Part shown: positions 25,366 to 36,414 of the stretch, piece after piece
Position numbering within the stretch: the first letter of the stretch is position 1
Layout of the letters: every line of letters starts with the position of its first letter
NCBI GenBank assembly: GCA_027625915.1
Contig: JANTQA010000036.1
Location: forward strand, 4,521,501-4,585,500
DNA from: Anaeramoeba flamelloides
Lineage: Eukaryota; Metamonada; Anaeramoebidae
Direction: 5' to 3'
DNA length: 64,000 bases
The notes under the pieces: model-generated
The model's database searches: none
What the model was told of the DNA's origin: nothing
What the model saw: only the letters and a program-made list of their open reading frames with translations
Position numbers and translations under genes: made by a program

Positions 25366-25759
25366 CATACGAAAATATTTTTGTGATCTAAAGAAACTGT
25401 TATGCAATTGAAAAAACTAAATAAAAAATAAAAAATAATTTTAAAACTATTCAAATTTTACAAAAATCAACATTATTTTGAAATTTTAAGGAAAAGTTCG
25501 ATTATTGTTATTCTTTTTACTGTTTTAAATGTGCCAAAAATATTGAATTATAGTTTTAAAAAAAAAGTGAATGAATAAGGGATGAATTTTATTAATAAAG
25601 TATCAAACGTTAAAGAATTTTTTGTTTTGGTTTTTTTTTTTTTTCTTTAAAATCAAATTGAATTAAAGTGTTTGTATAATCATCAATACATTGAGAAATT
25701 AATATATAAAAAAAAATAAATGAATTAAAAAAAAAAAAAAAACTAAATATTTCTGTAAA

Positions 25760-28700
25760 TTATTTGAATGTTCCAAGAAAATCTTTTTTAATTGTACCAA
25801 TTCCTTTTTGCTATTGCGTTATCGAAAATAATATTAAGAATAAAAAAAAAAAAAAAAGAAAAGAAAAAAAATCCAAAAATGGATTAAAAGGATTAATATC
25901 AAAAAATATGACTAAATAATATAAAAATATATTGGTAAATAGAAATGTTTTATTCAAACTTTTGATGGATGTAAGCCAATGATTTGCAATCGAATTTCGC
26001 ATTCGTTCATTATTTTTTCAGATTCATCAGCGTTTTTATAACATGGTGGTGTTGATTCCCCATCATATTTCATTTCTTCGGGAATTGATTGTTTTGAAAT
26101 AAAAATTACAAGTGGGCCAACTTCTGTTAAAATTCCAGTCTAAATTGTAGTTATTAAAATTAAATTCAATAAATAAAAATATGAAAAAAGAAATGGTTTG
26201 GGTGTTGAGAGAATTGTAAAAAAAAAAAAATTATTTTTTTCAATTTTTATTCTATTAAAAAATGTGGTTTGCAATTCCTCTCTTTGAGTTTCTCATTAAT
26301 TTTGGTTTTATAAATCTTGAAATATCTTTTATTTTTTTTTTATTAATGTTAAATTAATTATAACATTAATAACTCTAGTTTATGTTATTTCTTTTTCTTT
26401 TTTTTTTTTTCTTTCTATTTCTATTTGTGTTGTAATGATAATTTTGATTTACTCTTTTTTAACATTGTATAATCGTGAGATAATAAAATATCAAAAATTT
26501 TCAAATTGATTAATTGGTTAAATAATAGTTTTGTTTTATTAATATTTAATTTTTTATTTCTTCGTTTGTTGAAAAAAGAGAGTAAATTCAGAAAAAAATT
26601 TCCAAATACAAAAAAATAAAAAAAAAATTTGTAAAAAAAAATAAATGTTTTAAAATTAAGATATAATTTCTAAAAAGTTGTGTAAAAATTGTTTTAAAAA
26701 TCTAAATTTAACAAAAGAAATGATATTCTACAATTTTTTTGTTTAAAACAAGCCAGTTTTGAAATAACTTTTTCTAAAAAATATAATGAATTCCAAAAGA
26801 TTTACAAGAATTATTTTAAACATGATAAAAATATAATTCGTTTATTATACTGTAGATTTCGAATAAATTTTTTCATTTTGTTTAACAAAAAAAATATTTT
26901 GAAAATTATCAAACCATAAAATTAAAAATATTCCCAGAATATTTTTATAAAACCTTTAATTATTAACAAAAAAAGAAAAAGAGACAGCTTTTAATTTAAT
27001 TATTTTTAATTATTTATACTTTTTACCTTTCCCAAATTTTCCTTTTTAAGTTTTTGTGTTCCTTAGGTTCCTCCTCTTTTTATTTTTTTTAGGTGTTTGG
27101 GGGGGACAAAAGGAATAAAAAATCATTATAAGAATTGGTTGACTTGGCCATGACTAACCTAACCAAACTTGTTCATGATCAGATCTAAAACGAATCGAAC
27201 TGGGCTTTTTGAACTGAAGAAAACTTAATCCAACAAATGCGATCTGAAACCAACCAAAGTTAACCGAATTGAACTTTCCGTACAATCTGCCAAGTCGTTA
27301 CTTGGACTGGGTTTTTGCTGTCGAGTCGGTATCTTGTACTGGGATTTTGTGAAAAAAAGGTTTGGGAAATTTGCAGAAAATGAAAAAAAAAAAAAAAAAA
27401 AAAAGTCAAGCAACTCAAAAAAAAAAGCAAAGTAACTCAAAAGAAAATTTCGAAAACCAAATCTTATTCTTAAAAACTCAGCACTTTATAGATGTTTACC
27501 CTCTCTATAAAGTTCTAATTTTAAAACTTCAGAAAGTAGCCTTATTTCATTTGATCTATAGTTGTTCAAATATTTATACCTGTTTATTAAAATATATTAT
27601 GATTATGGTATCGATCCAAAAAAATTCGACATAAAAGGAAACAGCCATCAAGCCCATTCAACAGTTTGGGCAAAAAAAAACTTTGAAATTAAGTTTTTAC
27701 TTTTTTGATTATTTTTTTTTTATTATTATTTCTTGCTTTTCTCTCTTATTTTTTTCTTGTCTTTGTTTGGAAATAATTTTTTCTTTTCATTTTTTAAAGA
27801 AAAGATATCTATTGAGTAAATACATTTGTCTACATTATAGCTAGGATAAAAAAGCTCTAAATAAATTTCAGGTTTTCAGAAAGTACCGTAGAGTACCTAG
27901 GTTTTCTTGTGGTTTTCTTTTTATTTCTTAAGTATTCTAGGTTTTGTTGAGGTTTTCTGTTTTATTTTTTAAGTGTTCTAGGTTTTTTTGAGGTTTTCTA
28001 TTTTATTTGTGAAGTGTTCTAGGTTTTTTTGAGTTTTCTATTAATATAGAAAATTTCAATAGATTTTCGTTAGATTTTTTTTACTTTAGAAATAAACCGA
28101 AAATTTATTAAAATTTTCGGTTTATTTCTAAAGTAAAAAAAACCTAGAACACTTCACAAATAAAATAGAAAACCTCAAAAAAACCTAGAACACTTCACGA
28201 ATAAACAGAAAACTCAAGAAAAGCTAACGGCAGTTTTCCAGAATTCACAAGAATAGAGCAAAATCAAACATTTTACTCTATTCTTGTAAATTCTGGAAAA
28301 TCTAACGGCAATTTTATTAAATTTTGGAATAAACCGAAAAAATCAAAGATTAATAACTCAATTCTTTTGCTTTAAAAAAAAAGTGCCTCGATTTTCTTGA
28401 GTTTTATGTTTTATTTAGAAAAACTATCGATTTTCGTTAGGTTTATTTCTAAAGTAAAAAAAAACCTAGAACACTTCACAAATAAACAGAAAACTCAAGA
28501 AAACCGAACGTGAAGTGTCGTTAAGTGCCTAGCTTTTCCAGAATTTAAAAGAATTGAGTAAAATCAAAGATTTTTCTCTATTCTTTTAAATTCTGGAAAA
28601 GCTAAAGGTGGTTTTGTTTAATTTGAGAAATAAACCGAAAAAAAAAAAAAAATTTTCGTTTTATTTCTCAAATTAAAAAAACCAAAGGGCAAGCAGGAGG

Positions 28701-31562
28701 CGAGTTTGTTGGATCACCTCTCTTCAATAATAATTATTATAAAAAAATAATAATAATAATTTTTTAATGACAAAATGCTAATATTATTTCATTTGTAAAA
28801 AGATTCTAATTGAAATATTTTAATTCATTAAATGAAAAAATAAATTAACTATACTTTTTTTTTTTAATAGAAGATTGAGAAAAGAAAAAATGGTGTGATT
28901 TATAAATGGCTTTTTTTTTGTTTTTCATCTTGATTTCAAATTGAAAATTTAAAAGGTTAACTGTTTTTAAAACATTATCAAGACGATAATTCTTTTTATT
29001 GTTACTCTTATTGTCTTTTAACTCGCCCATGAATAATTGTAAATATACATTGTGCTGATAGAATTAAATGGTAAAAAATTCTATTTGATTTTTATTGATT
29101 TTTCATCTTCATATAGAGTTTTCAAAGAAATCAATTACATCTTTGTGGTCCCATTTTAATTCCAGAGCTTTTTAAATAATGCCAATATAGATTCATTCTC
29201 TTTGTTTTTTTTGTCCGAATTTTCATGATACAACTAAAACTTCAAAAAAAAATGTAAAGATCAAGTCAACATTTTTCTCCATTTAATATTACAACACTGA
29301 TAAATTTGTATAAATCTTTGAAAATTTTTGCTTCCTTTTCATTTTGGAAATTTTTTTATCTTAGCTTTGAATAAAGCATTTTATTGGTTTAAATGTTAAA
29401 AAACTTTGAAAAATTCGTTGATCTGGAAATATTCTTTTTTAGGGAACCTTTAAAAGAAACAGTTTCTAAGATTTGTAAAATGGAAATTGAACTAAAGATT
29501 TTTTGAAATTTTTTAGAATTTATCATTAACAATATTTTTTTTTTTGTTTCTTGAGAGAGCTTGCTGAAATTTTTGTTTGGTGAGTTTAATAATTAAGGGT
29601 CGGGTCTTACACCAAAAAATAATTTTTTGAAATCAAAAAAAACAATTTTATGAATTTTTCAAAGTATAGTAGGGAAAAAAATACCGGACATGAAAAAAAT
29701 ATTTGACAAGATTTTTAATTGTGAGTATTGGGAAAATTTTTGTCTAATTTCATTTATTTTCAATCAAATCCTTATTATAAATAATCAATTTTTTTATGAG
29801 ATTAGTAATAAACCTACCTAAAGTTCATCAAAGTAAGGTGTCTCTAGAATACTCGAGTAATTGTTTGATAGCCTATGTTGATCAACTTTTTTGAAAAACA
29901 ATCTAGTTTTATTGAGGTTTACGAGAGTTTGGAAAATGATAATTTTTATTCTTGTTTTTTGATTGATTGAATGGTGTTTTGAACAAGTGTGATTTCATTA
30001 ATCATCATTCTAATAAGTGGATGAGTTATAATTGAAAAAGTTCGATTCTTAAAAAAAGGAATTTGATTGTAAATAAATGAAATTACACTATTATTTTACT
30101 AATATTCACAATTAAAAATCTTGTCCAATATTTTTTTCATGTCCGGTATTTTTTTCACTACTTTATCTTTTAAAAAATAAAAAAAATCAGAATATGTAAA
30201 GTGTAAACGATCTCAAAAAATCAACAATGAAAAACGACGAATAATTTTTAGAAAAAAGCACCAAAGAGTGACACTCAATTTCCAATTTCCCTGGTTATGA
30301 ATTATAATGTTGAAAACAACTATGATAGTTTTTGAAGTGTCACTATTTGGCGCTTTTTTGAGATCTTGAAGATTTTTTTTTTTCATTTTTTTCATTTTTC
30401 AAATGAGTTATTTTTATGCGAAAGAAGGTTACAAAATCCTTACTCTGTCAAATTTAGAGCTTTACAAAATAACTACAAATCAGATTAAATCGAATTAAAT
30501 TGATTTTGGACTTTAAGAAAACAATTTCTTTCTAATTGTAGAAATTTAATCCTTTGGCAATTATAAAATAAGAAACTATTCAATTTTTTAATAAAATGTG
30601 ATTTTTTGAAATTGAGATTGTTTTTAAACCTTATTTTTCTTTGATTGAATTTGTTGATAATGAGATCCTATGACATTTTTTTTTTGTTGAATTGAATTTT
30701 GTTAATCAAAAGAAGGGCTATTTCACAATTTAATTTTTGGTGTCAAGTTGCCTCCTTGGGTATGGAGCAAGCCCACGGTAAGTGACTAGAGTTTTAATGG
30801 TGTTTTTAATTGAATAAATAATCGGTACTTTCGAGAGTATCTATAATTTTTTGAAAAAGTAAAAATTGTTTGAATAAAAGCAACCAAAAATAAATAGCCA
30901 CTTTGAAAAGGTTAATCCTAAAGTATTTCAAAAGTAGTCCAAAAAAATCTGAGAGTAAGAAACAGAACAATATGTAAAACACTTTTAAAAACTGTCTGTT
31001 TTCATTTTTTAGGAAGTGCAGTTCCTTGCATAAAATTAAAAAAAAAAAAAAAACAAATGAACAAGAACCTCGGCAGATCTTTTCGTTTTTTCTTTATGTT
31101 TTCTGGTGAGAAAAAAGTTTGATAGTTTCTCTATTTGAGTGATTGTTTGTAAAAAAAATAAAAAAAAAAAAAAAAAAAGATTATTTACTTCATTAACACT
31201 AATAACAACCGCATCAAGAACCTCAAATTGGAAAGGATTAAAAACAAGTGCTTTGTATTTGATAGGAAATTTTGCAAATCCTGTTTCATCATCAAGTAGC
31301 CCATTACCAATGCTAATAATTTCAACAACACTAATAATAAACCCGTATGTTGGATCACAAGATCCTTCAACAACAGAGTCGACCTATTTTTTTTTCATGA
31401 AAGTAAAAAGGATGAGGATCAAAATTAGGAATATTTATTTACATGGGTTTGAAAAGATGAATAATTTAGTTTTACTTTTTCTCGTATAATCTCGCGGATT
31501 CTAGGTCCAAAAAAACGAGGGTGAAGTCGAAGATTCATTGTGAGAGTTACAAGAAAAAACAT
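25760..31562 (-). CDS. RPB7: RNA polymerase II subunit RPB7, 4 exons
   Basis: Exons on the minus strand: 31476-31562, 31189-31383, 25960-26139 and 25760-25810, all phase 0, 170 aa (normal length). The N-terminal SHS2/RNP-like part is seen in LHPRFFGPRIREII, VEGSCDPTYGFII and FPIKYKALVFNPF.FEVLDAVV. The S1/OB part is TEVGPLVIFISKQSIPEEMKYD followed by PPCYKNADE, and the end is IGTIKKDFLG. The PPCYK motif separates RPB7 from the Pol I and Pol III homologues. With RPB4 it forms the stalk of Pol II, which binds nascent RNA. Introns are 92 nt, 5.05 kb and 149 nt. The last donor (GTTTGA) is non-standard but restores the conserved GTIKKDFLG tail. Confidence 0.95.
27890..28705. repeat. Large palindromic cluster of tandem units
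   Basis: About four ~41-bp units (AAGTGTTCTAGGTTTTTTTG, AGGTTTTCTATTTTATTT) run to a centre near 28097 (ACCGAAAATTTATTAAAATTTTCGGT). They are then mirrored as CCTAGAACACTTCACAAATA units. Beyond lie two further fold-backs of the form TTCCAGAATT...AAGAATAGAG.AAAATC and its complement (28235-28305, 28525-28610). Confidence 0.8.
29665..30165. mobile_element. Tc1/mariner-like non-autonomous element, copy 2
   Basis: About 50-bp terminal inverted repeats: left AGTAGGGAAAAAAATACCGG then ACATGAAAAAAATATTTGAC, mirrored at the right by GTCCAATATTTTTTTCATGT and CCGGTATTTTTTTCACTACT. The flanks carry TA. The interior matches 8697-9183 in inverted orientation (TTGATCAAC, CAATCAATCAAAAAACAAGAAT). No transposase is seen. 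Confidence 0.75.
30185..30810 (-). repeat. Dispersed repeat, short copy
   Basis: Reverse complement of the repeat at 16497-17650, missing internal sequence. It directly abuts the Tc1-like element. Confidence 0.65.
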
Positions 31563-31875
31563 TTTTAACAAAAGCAACCAAAGTAAAAAAAATGAAAAAA
31601 AAATTTCGTTTTTTATTTTTATTTATTTACATTGAAAGTTCGTTCTATTCAGAAATAATTTGTAGTCTTAAACTTTGGGTTATCTTTGGTTTGTTTTTAT
31701 TTCGTTTATTAAAATGGATTTTGGTTTCTTGATAAATCCATCAGTTGATTAGAAAACTATTTAATTTACTTACATTTTATTTTATACTTGGTTGTTTGAG
31801 GTTTTGAAGATAAAGTGTATGGTTATTATACTTGATCTCTGAAAATTAGTTCAGAAATTCAAAATATAATTTCAG

Positions 31876-32102
31876 GTTGTTATAAATGTTTGGAAGTAAA
31901 GAATTTGTATTTGGGCACCAAACTAGGTTTCTCAATAAAAAAAGTGTTAGTCCTCGAAGTAATGAACTATGACTATCTATCCTTTTTCAAAGATAAGCAA
32001 TTGAACTGTCAAGGGTTATTTGAAATTTGGCAGAGGAAAGTTTTAAATTTCTGGTTAACCTCTAATATGACTTTGATTGAAGATAAAAATCGGTGTTTAT
32101 AA
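31876..32102 (+). CDS. Possible terminal exon of an unrecognised gene
   Basis: An ATAATTTCAG acceptor is followed by an open frame: CYKCLEVKNLYLGTKLGFS through LTSNMTLIEDKNRCL-stop. It contains one CxxC pair and is less repetitive than nearby chance frames. It would be divergent from RPB7 across a ~0.3-kb gap. No upstream exon could be fixed; a candidate ATG with a hydrophobic leader lies at about 31592. The function is unknown. Confidence 0.25.
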
Positions 32103-32298
32103 TGTAAACTATCTTTCATAATAATTGGCCCATTAAAAATCAAATTTTAAATCAAAATATTTTTAATAATTGAAGTTATCTATTATAATATAAAAATTTA
32201 GATTTTAATATTCAATACTATACTCAAGAGATATTTATTTTTTGTCTAAAAATAAAAGAAAGAAAAATAATAAAAACTATTAAAAAAAAATGGGTCAT

Positions 32299-32466
32299 TT
32301 ATTTTGAATGAAGCATTACATGCATAATAGACAATTTAAATAAGTAAAAAAACCCATTTATCGATTCTCCTTTCATTTGAATAACTAAATCTAATCTCTT
32401 TGTCATATTTGAAACCAAATTTTGCATTAATTCATCTGTTACTTCTTTCAAATTTTTCATTTTCAT
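32299..32466 (-). CDS. Possible small protein or first exon
   Basis: From ATG 32466 the frame reads MKMKNLKEVTDELMQNLV, SNMTKRLDLVIQMKGESING and then a hydrophobic run, 55 aa in all. The first 35 residues form an amphipathic helix pattern with spaced Leu/Met/Val. GTTTTTTT after ESIN could be a donor, which would make the hydrophobic tail intronic. No family was recognised; a distant resemblance to small coiled-coil proteins such as HSBP1 is too weak to name. Confidence 0.3.
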   Translation of the reverse strand: MKMKNLKEVTDELMQNLVSNMTKRLDLVIQMKGESINGFFYLFKLSIMHVMLHSK

Positions 32467-32481
32467 TTTCGATTTTAACAA

Positions 32482-35400
32482 AACACTTTTGAAAAAATAA
32501 AAAAGAGAAAAAATGATTTATTTGCAAACTTTTCATTGTGAGAGGAAAAACTTCAAAATGATACAAAACCAATTTATTATTCAAATGTAAGGCGGGCCCT
32601 TTATTATGAAATTTAGTTTATATATTCCTACAAATAATAAAAAAAGGGAAAGATATTAATTAACAATTTTTTAATTCAACCTTATTTTAATTTTTGGGCC
32701 AACAATTTGATCATAAATGATAGGATCAAAAAATAATTTCTTTTTGAATAATCCAAAAAAAAGAAATTCAAACTTAATCCTAAAGAGGCTTGGTAGTAAA
32801 AACACGAGATAGGGATCAATATATAAACAATGGATTTTTTTAAATTTAATTTGAATTTTCTTTATTTAACTACAAAATTGAGCTAGTTTCGATTATCATT
32901 CAATTTCGGGTGTAGATTGTTAGTTAAGTTGTAATTTCAATTTTGAATAAATAATAAAAGTAAAGTAAGCGAAATATTTGTATATTTTTTTATGAATTTC
33001 TCAGTTCCTCAATTGTAACTAATTTCTTTTGTTAGTATAAAAAATTATTGCAAATAAATAGTTGGTTTTATTTCAAAAAAAAAAAAGAGTGTTTGTCTTT
33101 TTACAAAATAATATATTTTTTATTATTTTTATTAAAAAATTTATTATAATTAATACTACTAAAAACCCTCTAACTAGTATTAATTAGAATATAAATTATC
33201 ACATTATTATGAGATAATTTTATCGTACTTACTTTCTTTTTAAAATTATTAAATATTATAGAAAGTTATAACTCAAATTTTTCACAATTATATTCACAGA
33301 TTATATAGTGGTTTGTCCAAAATTACTTGGTAATAGAATTTAGAATTTAAAATACTTTTCTTAACTTGTTATTTGCTAGTATATTGAATCTTAAATTGGG
33401 GAAATGCTTTTACATATCTTTTCAAAAAACGAAAAAAAAAAAAAAAAAACACTTTTTATAAACTACTTTCGAAAAATAAGGGCCCAGTTTTTCAAATTAT
33501 ACTCACTAAAATAATTATATGAGGAACCCTGTAAATAATCATCAATAAACTAGAAGTTGATGGATAATCATCAGAAGATTAAATACTAACAAGGTGTATT
33601 CTTTAAAAATTTTTATACGTTGAAAGAAATCTATTTCATTTTTTTGTACAAAAATTTGGCTAAAAAAAATCATCCAAAATTTTACAACATCTGGATATTA
33701 TCGAATTTTTTTTCGGTTGTAAGAGTAATTTGATTGAGAATTAAATTGAAATTTTTCATCATGTAAAAATATTAAATGTAAATCAGTGAAGAAAAATTAA
33801 CATCTGAAACTATTTGATTGAAGAAACTAACAAACAAAAAAAAATCAAATTGTCATCTGATTGTTTGAAAATTTTTTTTTATTTTCTTCCAATTTTTTCA
33901 GTTAAAAGTTTGGTTAGTAAATTATGAAGTAGAAAATTTTATTTAAATTACATCATTAATCAACTGCCCAACATCATATTGAAATCCTATGATTCTAGAA
34001 CGAGATCTCGAAATTTGGGCCCCTATTTTTTGAATTTAGTTTAAATGAGTTTTGGTACAATTCAATTTAATATTCCTATTTAGAATTTCTAAGACAAAAT
34101 ATTCAAACGTCTTTTTTTTTAATAATTATATTTTTTTTGAAAAATTTAATTCTCTTAATTTTTTTGATTAAAGACAACAAGAAATCATTTTTTTTATTTT
34201 TTTATAGGGGTTAAATACTTTATCACTATTCAGAAATTTAACTGTAAAATAATATTATTAATCAAATTATTAATTAATTCTCCTATTGAAAAATCAAAAA
34301 AAAAAAACTACCATTTAAAAAAAAATATGGAAAAGCTATGATATAACACAAACTATTCATAAATTAGGATAGAGTAAAAAAAAATGACATTTCATCAAAC
34401 TATTGTATATTTAAATATCGATTATCTTTAATAATACTGTCATTTGAATAATATATCATAAAAAATTCCACTTACATTTCCTAATTGAAATCATAGTTTT
34501 TTCGTTTGAAATAGATATTTTAATGATATATATCACGCACAAAAAAAAAAAGAGTCAATCAAATAAATAGATTTGTAAAATAGGTATGTACATTTTGTGA
34601 TCATCATTTGATTCGAGAAAATGAAAATGAGATGGCAATTTTTTCCTATTCTCTTTTAAATGCAAAAGTAATTTAAATTTATCCACCCATACCCACCCAC
34701 ACACCCACCTCTCTCTCTCTCTCTTAATTCTACAGTAAAACTTTATTAAGAAAAATTAAATGATAAATATCAATCCTATTTTAATTTCTTTCAAAAACAA
34801 TTGTAATTTAGGGAAAAAAAAATAAATAAAAAAGAATAGTTTTTTGGAAATTAAGTGTAAAATTCTTTCGATCTTATTAAAAAAAAAAAAAAACGAATAT
34901 ACGAATAGGGAGAATTATTGTTTTGAATAGACAAAATTGGTAATTGTTAATTTTTTTTCTGAAAATAGGAATTTGAAATTACCATTTAATTATGATGTTT
35001 TTTATATTGTGTCAAAAAGACAATGGAAAAATATTTGATTTTCCTATTAGATTTGCAGAAGACTATTACATTTCTAGAGATTGAGGAGTTGGATTGTAAC
35101 TTTATATTTTCAAATTAATGAACATAACTAATCTGTCACACGAATGAATCTATTGGGTTCTTTTATTTTGTTCTATCTATTCATATTTATTTTATTACCA
35201 AATAACTTTAAATCATCAAAAAAAAAAACAAAAAAATCATTCATAAAGTTAAAATAAACTTTTCGAAGGCATGAAGTTTAACTTGCTTTGTTTTCAAAAT
35301 TAATGGTTTTTTTTTCGATTAGTCTATCTTTTAATTCTAATATCTATTGTAAACTTTTTTATCAATTTGCGATTTTTTTTAATTTTTTTACTATGCTTTA

Positions 35401-36414
35401 AATAAAGAAATTCTTTTAGAATTTACCCAAAAAAAAATAATAATAATTTCATATCAGCTAAGTTTTGGAAATGTGCTTTATATGGTACTGTTTTGAAACT
35501 GTAGAGCTATTTATTTATAAAACCCAAATAGAATGAAAATTTTTTTTTGATTGTTTTGAACTTATCAGTCTTATATCTCAAAACAAACCCCAAAACTTAA
35601 TCTTTTCGATGAATTTAGGATATGTTTTCATATTTTGGAACTAAAAATTGTTAACTTATAGATTCTTATTGAATTTTTTTTTTAAACTGGAGAGATCAAT
35701 TTCGATAAATAATAAAAGTATTTTTCACTAAATTATAAACTAATAATCAAAAAAAACACGGCCTATTCAATTGTTGTTTTTGTACAACTTAAAATATCAA
35801 TAAGATATCCAATAAAAAAAGACTAAAAATCATTTCGTTGAAAAAAAATACTTATTTAATTAACGATTCTCTTAAAAAGTCTCAAAACAATCACTCTGGG
35901 AGAATTAAATGTTAGGATCAACAAAATTAAAGAAAACGAAATTAAAGTTTTCTGATTTAATTTTAAATTTCAAATTTAGACCAACCTCAGATTTAATTCC
36001 CAACCAATTTTGTCTCTAGAAGTCCATTATTGTTCAAGAAAAAAAGTCAATTTTAAAAAAGAATTAGAAATTTCCAATTTCAAATGGAAAAGAAAAAATT
36101 TTTTTTGAAAAGTAAAAGAGCTATGGAAAACGAGAAATCTTAAAAATCTCAAAACACGCAATAACAAGCATATTAAAAAAAAATGGTTAGAATTATCGAA
36201 ATATTTTAGTTTTCATTTCAAAAAATAACGACTAAAAGAAAAAACCCAGGTTTAAATCTTTTGTTGTGTTTATTTAATAAGCTAATTAATTCTATTAACA
36301 AACAATTTTTGAGTTTTTATTTAAAGTAACTGATTAATTATAAAAAGGAAATGTTTTCAAAGTTAGTTTCATAATTTTCAAATCAAACATTTTGAAAAAC
36401 AACTTTTTTTTATA
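32482..36414. other. Intergenic region, 3.9 kb
   Basis: Very AT-rich with no recognised exons. It has A-runs near 33430 and 34880, and a pyrimidine/ACCC tract at 34681-34724 (CCCACCCACACACCCACC then (CT)n). Nothing else is supported. Confidence 0.55.

Larger units (their letters stand above)
21981..25759. other. Intergenic region, 3.8 kb
   Basis: No host gene was recognised. It contains a T36 run, a LINE tail (23085-23200), a tandem duplication (24340-25020), a dispersed repeat (25228-25365) and a slightly GC-richer unexplained stretch (22655-22965). Confidence 0.6.
26140..31188 (-). other. Giant intron 2 of RPB7 (5049 nt)
   Basis: Donor GTAAAT, acceptor AATTTAG. It contains a GC-richer stretch (27130-27375), the large palindromic cluster (27890-28705), a Tc1-like MITE (29665-30165) and a dispersed repeat (30185-30810). 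No nested gene was recognised. Confidence 0.85.

Noticed and set aside
31139-31489. 116-codon plus-strand frame and a Leu-rich minus-strand frame
   Set aside because: They overlap RPB7 exon 2 in other frames.
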